From: CADEED01 sp035761265
GTDB lineage: Bacteria; Pseudomonadota; Gammaproteobacteria; Steroidobacterales; Steroidobacteraceae
DNA length: 30,549 nucleotides
Assembly (NCBI GenBank): GCA_035761265.1
Contig: DASTRL010000094.1
Location: forward strand, 1-30,549
Reading direction: 5' to 3'
This document shows positions 23,295 through 29,344 of the stretch, in pieces. The translations under genes were made by a program, and so were the position numbers. Below the pieces are notes generated by a model. It saw only the letters and a program-made list of their open reading frames with translations. It did not search any database and was not told the origin of the DNA. Within the stretch, counting starts at the first letter, position 1; each line of letters begins with the position of its first letter.

Positions 23295-23309
23295 CCCCCG
23301 CATCGGGGG
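23295..23309 (-). terminator. GC hairpin downstream of the LpxL-like acyltransferase
   Basis: CCCCCG-CAT-CGGGGG forms a 6-bp stem with a 3-nt loop about 20 nt past the acyltransferase stop (23328). On the minus strand no T run follows, so it is not a full intrinsic terminator; it may still pause transcription or protect the 3' end. The rest of 23194-23327 shows no gene. Confidence 0.3.
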
Positions 23310-23327
23310 CACTTTCCATGGTCGGCG

Positions 23328-24176
23328 TCAGCCGTAAAGTGGCTTCTTGAGCTTCCAGCGCTTGTGCGACCAGGGCCAGTCGGCCGGCGCCGCGCGAATC
23401 TGTTCCTCGACCATGCGCGCGTAGCGCGCGGTGAACTCGCCCGCCGCGAGCTGCTCGCCCGCGGCGGCGAGCGGCACGAATTCAGCCTCGTAGCGCCCGC
23501 GCGCCAGGCGCCGCAGTTTCACGAAGAAGGCCGCATAGCGCGTGGTGCGCGCGATCTCCTCGGCACCGAGGAAGAATGCCGTGTCGCGATTCAGGAATCT
23601 CACCCACTGCTTGCGCTCGCTCGACACCGGCTCCTGGTCGGCGACCATGGCGATGACCCGCGGCGCATTGCGTTGCTGGATGATGTCGCCCAGCAACTGC
23701 TGCGCCGGGATCAGGCGCGCACCGAAGCGGCTGCGCAGCTTGAGCATTTCGCGCTCGGCCCAGTTGTCGACCAGCGGCTTGTAGGCGGCGTCCACGGGAA
23801 TGCCGAGCTGCGCGGAGAACGCCAGCAGCATCCACTCCCAGTTGCACTGGTGCGCGGCCACGACGAGCACCGGCTTGCCGCGCGCCACCTCATCCCGGAT
23901 GAGCTGCGGATTCTTCAGCAGCACGCGCCGCTCGATTTCCGGCCGCGTCATGCGCGCCGAATGCAGGATCTCGACCAGCATGTCGGCGAAGCCGCGGTAG
24001 TACTCGCGGATCACGCGCTCGCGCGTGGCGTCATCCCATTCCGGGAACGAGGCCTTCAGGTTCGCGACCACGACGTGACGGCGGTAGGGAATCACGCGCC
24101 AGGACATCCAGGCCATGAGGCGCGCCAGCGGGTACCAGAGCGCCAGCGGGAACAGCGACAGCGCGCGGATCCACAG
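23328..24176 (-). CDS. LpxL-like lysophospholipid/lipid A acyltransferase (start uncertain)
   Basis: An inner-membrane acyltransferase of the LpxL/HtrB family, which adds a secondary acyl chain to lipid A or a related lipid. The HX4E catalytic motif is seen in VVAAHQCNWEW. PYRRHVVVANLKASFPEW near the N-terminus and VIAMVADQEP followed by TAFFLGAEEIARTTRYAAFF are further family marks. The start is a real problem. Homology begins at about LWIRALSLFPLALWYPLARL, but between the tRNA 3' end (24197) and that point no in-frame ATG, GTG or TTG exists. Candidates are CTG at 24176 (used here, 282 residues), TTG at 24257 inside the tRNA gene (309 residues) and ATG at 24116 (262 residues, losing most of the membrane segment). 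It is probably transcribed from the tRNA promoter. Confidence 0.85.
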   Translation of the reverse strand: MWIRALSLFPLALWYPLARLMAWMSWRVIPYRRHVVVANLKASFPEWDDATRERVIREYYRGFADMLVEILHSARMTRPEIERRVLLKNPQLIRDEVARGKPVLVVAAHQCNWEWMLLAFSAQLGIPVDAAYKPLVDNWAEREMLKLRSRFGARLIPAQQLLGDIIQQRNAPRVIAMVADQEPVSSERKQWVRFLNRDTAFFLGAEEIARTTRYAAFFVKLRRLARGRYEAEFVPLAAAGEQLAAGEFTARYARMVEEQIRAAPADWPWSHKRWKLKKPLYG

Positions 24177-24196
24177 GGAAGGTGTCGAGGCAGGCG

Positions 24197-24272
24197 TGGT
24201 GCCGGGGAGAGGACTCGAACCTCCGACCCGCGCATTACGAATGCGCTGCTCTACCAACTGAGCTACCCCGGC
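24197..24272 (-). tRNA. tRNA-Thr (anticodon CGT)
   Basis: A 76-nt cloverleaf with encoded CCA. Read on the minus strand, the acceptor arms are GCCGGGG and CCCCGGC followed by ACCA. The D arm is GCTCAGTTGGTAGAGC. The anticodon stem-loop is GCGCA-TTCGTAA-TGCGC with anticodon CGT, reading ACG codons for threonine. The T arm contains GGTTCGAGTCC. All stems pair. An LpxL-like acyltransferase gene follows within about 20 nt. Confidence 0.97.
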
Positions 24273-24285
24273 TTAGAGGGCGCGC

Positions 24286-24314
24286 ATTCTAAAGGCGCGG
24301 GAACGGCGTGGGAA
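24286..24314 (-). promoter_or_regulatory. Sigma-70 promoter of tRNA-Thr
   Basis: On the minus strand TTCCCA (24309-24314, four of six consensus bases) and TAGAAT (24286-24291, five of six) are separated by 17 nt. The -10 box ends 13 nt before the tRNA 5' end at 24272, a normal distance. Transcription could continue into the acyltransferase gene. Confidence 0.65.
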
Positions 24315-24334
24315 GCGCGGCAATGCCCGGCCGG

Positions 24335-24775
24335 TCAGGCCTGGGCGTCGGGCTTGCGGCGCAGGCGGATCACGAGCTCGATGCCATCCACCTGCATGCC
24401 CGGCGGCGGCTCGGGCAGGCGCTGGAATTCCACGTCCTTCAGGGCCACGTCCATCAGCGCGCCCGTGTCGACGTCGTGGAAGTGGTAGTGCGCGTCGGTG
24501 TTCGAATCGAACCAGCAGCGGTCGCTGCCCACCGAGAGCTGCCGGATCAGCCCGGAAGCGGCGAACAGGTTGAGCGTGTTGTAGATCGTCGCCTTGGAAA
24601 CTCGCAGACCCTGCGTGCGCAGGCCCGCGAGCACCTGCTCGGCCGAAAGGTGTTGTGGGCGGCCGAGCAGCAGCGAGGCGATCCGCAGGCGCTGCGCCGT
24701 GGGGCGCACGCCGGCGCGCAACAGGCGCTGGTTCAGGTTCTCGACGAGGCCCGGATCGAGGTCCGTCATTGGCAT
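24335..24775 (-). CDS. Fur-family regulator, Irr-like
   Basis: A 146-residue Fur-superfamily repressor. The winged helix is RPTAQRLRIASLLLGRPQHL, then LSAEQVLAGLRTQGLRVSKA and TIYNTLNLFAASGLIRQLSV. The dimerisation/metal domain reads CWFDSNTDAHYHFHDVDTGA (87-106), ending in LPEPPPGMQVDGIELVIRLRRK. The CxxC pairs of Fur and Zur are absent; the only Cys is Cys87. The FDSNT-x-x-HYHF stretch and the LPEPPxGM...VIRLRRK tail resemble Irr, the haem/iron-responsive regulator best known in Alphaproteobacteria. The Cys-Pro haem motif of Bradyrhizobium Irr is missing. ATG 24775 is preferred to 24769 because a -10 box (TATACT) ends 7 nt before it, suggesting a leaderless message. Iron or oxidative-stress control is inferred from the family. 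Confidence 0.88.
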   Translation of the reverse strand: MPMTDLDPGLVENLNQRLLRAGVRPTAQRLRIASLLLGRPQHLSAEQVLAGLRTQGLRVSKATIYNTLNLFAASGLIRQLSVGSDRCWFDSNTDAHYHFHDVDTGALMDVALKDVEFQRLPEPPPGMQVDGIELVIRLRRKPDAQA

Positions 24776-24782
24776 GGGCGCG

Positions 24783-24810
24783 AGTATACGCGCCGCTCCT
24801 GAGCCAGCAA
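24783..24810 (-). promoter_or_regulatory. Promoter of the Irr-like gene, leaderless geometry
   Basis: On the minus strand TTGCTG (24805-24810) and TATACT (24783-24788, five of six consensus bases) are 16 nt apart. The -10 box ends 7 nt before the ATG at 24775-24773. Transcription would start at or next to the A of the ATG, and no ribosome site is present. Confidence 0.6.
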
Positions 24811-24866
24811 TGCGAAACCGCGCAAATCCAGCAGTTACAGGGCGTGGAGTCCGGGATTCCCGGCGG

Positions 24867-24872
24867 CACAAT
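24867..24872 (+). promoter_or_regulatory. -10-like box of the minor pilin operon, leaderless geometry
   Basis: CACAAT ends 6 nt before the fimT ATG at 24879 and there is no Shine-Dalgarno sequence in between. A -35 is not recognisable. The layout ACAAT-TCCGCC-ATGGA closely resembles that of the LysR gene (ACAAT-CCCGGCC-ATGGA). Confidence 0.4.
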
Positions 24873-24878
24873 TCCGCC

Positions 24879-25376
24879 ATGGAAACGAGGCAAGGAAGCC
24901 GCGGTGTCACCCTGATCGAGCTGTGCTTCGCGCTGGCCATCGTGGCCATCCTCGCGGGGCTCGCCGCGCCCGGCATGCGCGGGGCACTCCGTACGGCGGC
25001 GATTCGCAGCACCACCCTGGATCTGCTGGGCGGCCTGCAGCAGGCGCGCACCCGCTCCATCATCGAGTCGCGACCGGGCGTGTTCTGCCTCAGCACTGCG
25101 ACGGGCGAATGCATCGATGGCCCGGCGCGCGCCTGGACCGCCTTTCTCGACGGGCGCGGCGCCGCTTCGACCTTGGCCGGCGGCGCCCTGCCCCGCGGCA
25201 TCGAGCTGCGCGCCACGCGCGCGCGGCTCACGTTCTGGCCGGACTCGCTCGCCGCGAGCACCGGCACTCTAACTATCTGCGATACCTCGGGCGAGGCGCG
25301 GCCGCGCGCCATCGTGCTCAGCCAGAGCGGGCGCGTGCGCGTCGCGGACGCCAGCCCTGAGGCGTGCCGCGCATGA
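24879..25376 (+). CDS. fimT: Type IV minor pilin FimT/FimU (GspH family)
   Basis: A 165-residue prepilin. The leader METRQGSRG is cut by prepilin peptidase before VTLIELCFALAIVAILAGLA, with the conserved Glu at mature position 5. The periplasmic part matches GspH/FimT: LLGGLQQARTRSIIESRPGV, two Cys in FCLSTATGEC, and a C-terminal ICDTSGEARPRAIVLSQSGR. FimT/FimU-type pilins help prime type IV pilus assembly at the tip. It is the first gene of a five-gene operon, and its stop overlaps the pilV ATG (ATGA). The start follows a -10-like box by 6 nt. FimU is an equally fair name. Confidence 0.88.
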   Translation: METRQGSRGVTLIELCFALAIVAILAGLAAPGMRGALRTAAIRSTTLDLLGGLQQARTRSIIESRPGVFCLSTATGECIDGPARAWTAFLDGRGAASTLAGGALPRGIELRATRARLTFWPDSLAASTGTLTICDTSGEARPRAIVLSQSGRVRVADASPEACRA

Positions 25377-25849
25377 TCCGCAGGCATCGCGGATTCACGC
25401 TGATCGAAGCGCTGATCGGCCTCGTGCTGCTGTCCGTGGGCCTGCTCGGCGCCGGCGCGATGTTGCTCGGCAGCCTGCAGGCTCATGGCGATGCGCTGCG
25501 CCAGTTGGCGGCGGTCAACCTGGTCCGCGACCTCGCCGACCGCATCCGCGCGAATGCGCGCGCGGGCGCGGGCTACGACCTGCGCACCGCGACGCCAGCC
25601 GCATCGAAATGCGATCTCGCCGCGCCCTGCGAAGCCGCCCAGCTCGCAGCCGCGGATCTTGCGAGTTTTCTCGACGCCGTGCGCAGCAGATTTCCGGGCC
25701 CGGAAACGGCTGCATCCGTCGAATTCGAGCCCGCCGCCGGCCCCGCCGCCTCCGACCGCTACGCGATTTCCCTGCGCTGGCGCGGACCGCGCGATGCCGA
25801 ACCTTTGGTCGTCGCCGCCCAGGTGCTGGCGCCGCCGGCGGCGGGCTGA
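25373..25849 (+). CDS. pilV: Type IV minor pilin PilV
   Basis: A 158-residue prepilin with leader MIRRHRG and mature N-terminus FTLIEALIGLVLLSVGLLGA (Glu5 present), the form typical of PilV. The stretch GAGAMLLGSLQAHGDALRQL, then VNLVRDLADRIRANA is the family signature, with a Cys pair (about 75-82) that may form a disulfide. The C-terminal half has SLRWRGPRDAEPLVVAAQVL. The ATG lies within the fimT stop; the GTG of pilW follows 2 nt after its TGA. PilV joins PilW and PilX in the pilus-tip priming complex. Confidence 0.9.
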   Translation: MIRRHRGFTLIEALIGLVLLSVGLLGAGAMLLGSLQAHGDALRQLAAVNLVRDLADRIRANARAGAGYDLRTATPAASKCDLAAPCEAAQLAAADLASFLDAVRSRFPGPETAASVEFEPAAGPAASDRYAISLRWRGPRDAEPLVVAAQVLAPPAAG

Positions 25850-25851
25850 GC

Positions 25852-26880
25852 GTGCCTCGTCGCGCGACGGGATTCAGCCTTCCCGAGCTCATGCTGTCGC
25901 TGGTGTTGGGACTGATGCTGCTCGCGGCGTTTCTCGTGGTGCTGCAGCGCTGCCGGCGCGAATTCGCGGCCGGTGAAAGTCTGGCGGCGCTGCACGACAG
26001 CGCGCGCCAGGCTCTTTCCGTATTGGTGCCAGACCTCGAACACGCCGGCTTCTTCGGCTTCGCCGGCGACGCTCCGCCGCGGGTCGTGCGCCGCGGCACC
26101 GTGCTGGCCGAGGGCACCGCGCTGCGACAGCCCGACCCCGCTCATGCAGTCACTGCGGTCGCGGGACTTCCCGCAGGCATCCACGACTGCGGCGTGAATT
26201 TCGCGACCGACCTCGACCTGCCCGTGCAGGGAACCAACAACGACTTTGGCCTGGGCCCGGCGGTCGCGGACTGCGCGCCCACGTCCGCGGCCGGCGGCGC
26301 GCGCGCCGGCGCCGACACGCTCACCGTGCGATTCGGATCGCGCGAAGCGCGCAAGCCGCTCGCCGGGCGCCTGCAGCTGTATTCGCGCCGGCTTGCATCA
26401 CACGAGCCCGTCGAGCTGTTCGCCGATGGCCTCGCACCCGGCGCGACGGACGAGAATGCCGAAGTGCACGACGTGGAAGTGCGCAGTTATTACATCGCGA
26501 ACGACTCCGTGGATCGTCGCGGCTGGCCGGCACTGCGCGTCAAGTCGCTGACCGAATCGCGCGGCGCGGCGCAGTTCCGCGACGAGGAACTCCTGCAGGG
26601 CATCGAAGATCTGCAGGTGGAATTCGGCGTGACGGATCCCGCGGATGTCGAAGGCAGGGTCAGTTTCGTGGCGCCCGATTTCCCGGCACTGCGCGAGCGG
26701 CGGGTGCTCGCCGTGCGTCTGTGGCTGCGCATCCGCGCGGACCGCACCGAGCCCGGCTACTTCGACGCGCGGTCCATGCACTACGCCGACGTTGACTTCA
26801 CGCCCACGGCCGCCGAAGCCCGGCTGCGCCGCGTGCTCGTCGAACGCACCGTGGCCTTGCGCAACATTCGCGAGCCGTGA
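25852..26880 (+). CDS. pilW: Type IV minor pilin PilW
   Basis: A 342-residue prepilin. The leader VPRRATG precedes FSLPELMLSLVLGLMLLAAF (Glu5 present), a form typical of PilW. Further family marks are LLPDLEHAGFFGF-like text (here LVPDLEHAGFFGFAGD), ADTLTVRFGSREA, EVHDVEVRSYYIAND and LQGIEDLQVEFGV. The start is GTG at 25852, 2 nt after the pilV stop. The length fits the family. The TGA overlaps the pilX GTG (GTGA). Confidence 0.9.
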   Translation: MPRRATGFSLPELMLSLVLGLMLLAAFLVVLQRCRREFAAGESLAALHDSARQALSVLVPDLEHAGFFGFAGDAPPRVVRRGTVLAEGTALRQPDPAHAVTAVAGLPAGIHDCGVNFATDLDLPVQGTNNDFGLGPAVADCAPTSAAGGARAGADTLTVRFGSREARKPLAGRLQLYSRRLASHEPVELFADGLAPGATDENAEVHDVEVRSYYIANDSVDRRGWPALRVKSLTESRGAAQFRDEELLQGIEDLQVEFGVTDPADVEGRVSFVAPDFPALRERRVLAVRLWLRIRADRTEPGYFDARSMHYADVDFTPTAAEARLRRVLVERTVALRNIREP

Positions 26881-27392
26881 AGCGAGCGTCCGAATCCGGC
26901 ACTGCGCTGGTGGTCGGCCTGATGCTGCTGACGCTGGTCACGCTGTTAGGGCTCGCCGGCGCGAGCGCGGCGCACGTCGAGCGCTTGCTGGCGCAACACG
27001 AAGCCTTCCGGGAGAATGCCGCCTCCGCCGCCAGCGCCGGCATCGAAATAGCCCTGCGTGCCATCGTGACCAGCCCGGATCCCCGCTCTGTCCCAGCTCG
27101 CATCGCCGAGCCGATGCCTGGCGTCGAGGATCGATTCGAGGTCACGATCCGCTTCGCAGGCGTCGAAGCGGGCCTGCCGCAAGCACCCGGCGAGCATGTG
27201 GCCGGCGCACACTTCGACATCGTGAGCACCGGATTTTCCGGCCGCGCCGTCGACCGGCAGCGCGCCGATGTCCTGTGGCTCGTGGATGCTCCCGGCGTGG
27301 CTGCCGCGGACTGCGAGCCGCTGGCACCCCGCCACTGTCATCGGGCCGGCGAGATCGAGCGCATCTCCTGGCAGCGGGAAGCCGTCGAATGA
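26877..27392 (+). CDS. pilX: Type IV pilus assembly protein PilX
   Basis: A 171-residue protein with the PilX N-terminal pattern: a short basic leader (MKRASESG) and TALVVGLMLLTLVTLLGLAG without Glu5, then QHEAFRENAASAASAGIEIA. The C-terminal part has DIVSTGFSGRAVDRQRADVL and two Cys near the end. PilX minor pilins act in pilus-tip assembly together with PilV, PilW and PilY1. In most Gammaproteobacteria pilY1 follows pilX; here the pilE-type gene begins inside the pilX stop codon (ATGA at 27389), so no PilY1 gene fits between them. Confidence 0.85.
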   Translation: MKRASESGTALVVGLMLLTLVTLLGLAGASAAHVERLLAQHEAFRENAASAASAGIEIALRAIVTSPDPRSVPARIAEPMPGVEDRFEVTIRFAGVEAGLPQAPGEHVAGAHFDIVSTGFSGRAVDRQRADVLWLVDAPGVAAADCEPLAPRHCHRAGEIERISWQREAVE

Positions 27393-27841
27393 GCGTCCGC
27401 AATCCGCTGCAACGCGGCTTCACGCTGGCGGAAATACTCACTGCGCTGGTCGTGATCGTCGTGCTGGCCGCGATTGCGATCCCGATGTGGCGCGTGCACA
27501 CCCTGCGCGTGCGCCGCGCGGACGCCACTGCCGCGTTGATCGCCGTGCAGGCCGCGCAGGATGCCTGGTTCGGGCGCCACGCCCGCTATGCCGATGGTGC
27601 GCAGCTGACGCGCGCCGCGCCCGAAGGACTCGGGCTCAAGAACCAGTCGGAACGCGGTTTCTACGACCTCGAGCTGGAACGGCGCGAGGATGGGCTGGGC
27701 TACGTCGCCACCGCGCGCGCCTCGGGCCGTGCGGGGCAGTCCGATGACATGCGCTGCGTGGAATTCAGCCTGGATCAGAACAATCGGCGGCGCGCGCTGG
27801 ATTCTGAAGGAAAGGATCGAAGCGCAGATTGCTGGCGCTAG
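27389..27841 (+). CDS. pilE: Type IV pilin PilE (minor pilin)
   Basis: A 150-residue prepilin with leader MSVRNPLQRG, then FTLAEILTALVVIVVLAAIA (Glu5 present) and IPMWRVHTLRVRRADATAAL. The globular part is short and has QNNRRRALDSEGKDRSADCWR at the C-terminus with a Cys pair (MRCVEF and ADCW) that would close the usual D-loop. It resembles PilE-type minor pilins encoded at the end of fimU-pilVWXY1E operons. It is the last gene here and converges with ispH, 19 bp away. Only a small 5-bp inverted repeat (27843-27860) lies between them. Confidence 0.88.
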   Translation: MSVRNPLQRGFTLAEILTALVVIVVLAAIAIPMWRVHTLRVRRADATAALIAVQAAQDAWFGRHARYADGAQLTRAAPEGLGLKNQSERGFYDLELERREDGLGYVATARASGRAGQSDDMRCVEFSLDQNNRRRALDSEGKDRSADCWR

Positions 27842-27860
27842 TCTGGCCGCGACAAGCCAG

Positions 27861-28811
27861 TCAGCGAGGCGGCTGCGCCGCCCTGAGCGCCCGCGGCAGC
27901 GAGAACACCACGTGTTCCTCCCTGCCCTTCAGCTCCTCCGCCGCCGTGCCGCCCCACTCGCGCAGGCGCGCGATCACCTGCTGCACCAGTTCTTCCGGCG
28001 CCGAAGCGCCGGCGGTCACGCCCACCGCATCCTTGCCTTCGAACCACTCGCGTTTCAGGAATGACGCATCGTCGATGAGGTAACCGGGCCGCCCGGCGCG
28101 CTCGGCGAGCTCGCGCAGGCGGTTGGAGTTCGAACTGGTGATCGAGCCCACGACGATCAGCACGTCGCAGTTGGCGATGATCTCTTTCACCGCGTCCTGG
28201 CGATTCTGCGTGGCGTAGCAGATGTCTTCGCGACGCGGACTCGCCAGCATCGGAAAGCGCGCGCGCAGCGTGTTGACGATGGCGGCGGTGTCGTCAACCG
28301 ACAGCGTGGTCTGGGTCACGAAGGCCAGCCGCTCGGGATCGCGCACTTCGAGCCTCTGCGCCTGCTCGACGTTCTCGATCAGGTGCATGCGCCCGCCGTT
28401 GGCGGTGTTGAAGCGGCCCATGGTGCCTTCGACCTCGGGATGCCCGGCATGGCCGATCAGCACGACGTCCCGGCCCTCGCGCGCATAGCGCGCGACTTCC
28501 ATGTGCACCTTGGTCACGAGCGGACAGGTGGCATCGAACACCTCGAGTCCGCGGCGCGCGGCTTCGTGTTCCACGGCCGCGGGCACGCCGTGCGCCGAGA
28601 AGATCACCGTGGCGCCGTCCGGCACCTGGTGCAGCTCGTCGACGAACACCGCGCCGAGCTTGCGCAGCCGTTCGACCACGTGCACGTTGTGCACGACTTC
28701 GTGGCGCACGTAGATGGGCGCGCCGTAGATCGAGAGCGCGCGTTCGACGATGTCGATGGCGCGATCGACACCGGCGCAGAAGCCGCGCGGATTGGCGAGC
28801 AGGATCTTCAC
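27861..28811 (-). CDS. ispH: 4-hydroxy-3-methylbut-2-enyl diphosphate reductase
   Basis: A 316-residue iron-sulfur enzyme, the last step of the MEP isoprenoid pathway, which makes IPP and DMAPP from HMBPP. The three cluster cysteines are seen in NPRGFCAGVDRAI (Cys12), VFDATCPLVTKVH and EDICYATQNRQ. Substrate-binding signatures RHEVVHN, FSAHGVP, IGHAGHPEVEGTMG, TQTTLS and SSNSNRLRE are all present. The start is GTG 28811, overlapping the lspA stop (GTGA). It is the last gene of ileS-lspA-ispH and converges with the pilin operon. Confidence 0.97.
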   Translation of the reverse strand: MKILLANPRGFCAGVDRAIDIVERALSIYGAPIYVRHEVVHNVHVVERLRKLGAVFVDELHQVPDGATVIFSAHGVPAAVEHEAARRGLEVFDATCPLVTKVHMEVARYAREGRDVVLIGHAGHPEVEGTMGRFNTANGGRMHLIENVEQAQRLEVRDPERLAFVTQTTLSVDDTAAIVNTLRARFPMLASPRREDICYATQNRQDAVKEIIANCDVLIVVGSITSSNSNRLRELAERAGRPGYLIDDASFLKREWFEGKDAVGVTAGASAPEELVQQVIARLREWGGTAAEELKGREEHVVFSLPRALRAAQPPR

Positions 28812-29344
28812 TTCCCGGCTTCCCCGGCCGCGGCGCGCTGCCGCTTCTCGCGCCGGCTCTCGAGCAGCGAATCGAAGATCACCAGCGCCGCGCCGATCGA
28901 GATCGCACTGTCGGCGACGTTGAATGAGGGGAAATACGCGTTGCCCCAATGCGCCTGGATGAAGTCCACGACGTGGCCCAGATACAGCCGGTCGATGAGA
29001 TTGCCGATGGCGCCGCCGACGATGAGCAACAGACCGGTGACGAGCAGCGCCTGCGTCGCCACCGCGAGGCGCCGCAGCCAGAACAGCAGCGCCACCGAGA
29101 CTCCGAGCGCCAGCAGCGAAAACATCCAGCGCTGCCAGCCGCCGGCATTCTCCAGCATGCTCCATGCCGCGCCGCGGTTGAACGTGTGATAGATGTTGAG
29201 CACCGGCAGCACTTCGATGGTCTCGTACAGGTCGAGGCTGCGCTGGATCCAAAGCTTCGTCAGCTGATCGAGCGCGACGATGACGAACGCGATCCACACC
29301 CAGCGGATGCCGCTCTTGCCGATCGGAAGGTTCGTCGGATTCAT
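28808..29344 (-). CDS. lspA: Lipoprotein signal peptidase (signal peptidase II)
   Basis: A 178-residue inner-membrane aspartic protease that cleaves lipoprotein signal peptides after lipidation. Four membrane segments and the family boxes are visible: DQLTK, HTFNRGAAWS, GGAIGNLIDRLYLGHVVDFI (first catalytic Asp) and FNVADSAISIGA (second catalytic Asp). The ATG overlaps the ileS stop (ATGA). The C-terminal tail is basic and cytoplasmic. The fkpB gene usual between lspA and ispH is missing, since the ispH start overlaps the lspA stop. Confidence 0.97.
   Translation of the reverse strand: MNPTNLPIGKSGIRWVWIAFVIVALDQLTKLWIQRSLDLYETIEVLPVLNIYHTFNRGAAWSMLENAGGWQRWMFSLLALGVSVALLFWLRRLAVATQALLVTGLLLIVGGAIGNLIDRLYLGHVVDFIQAHWGNAYFPSFNVADSAISIGAALVIFDSLLESRREKRQRAAAGEAGK

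Noticed and set aside
21910..23337. A 475-codon plus-strand frame opposite the degenerate EAL gene
   Set aside because: Repetitive Arg/His/Gln composition and no ribosome site; the opposite frame has EAL-domain signatures.
24177..24257. N-terminal extension of the acyltransferase beginning MVEQRIRNARVGGSSPLPGT
   Set aside because: It is the translation of the tRNA-Thr gene itself, a well-known annotation artefact, so it is not taken as protein sequence, although a start inside the tRNA cannot be fully excluded.
6588..26948. Apparent frequent CTAAC/GTTAG pentamers across the window
   Set aside because: About nine copies is below my rough expectation from base composition, so there is no enrichment; only the longer nonamer is noted.
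27842..27860. Inverted repeat CTGGC/GCCAG between the convergent pilE and ispH genes as a terminator
   Set aside because: Only 5 bp of stem with an 8-nt loop and no T run; too weak to call.
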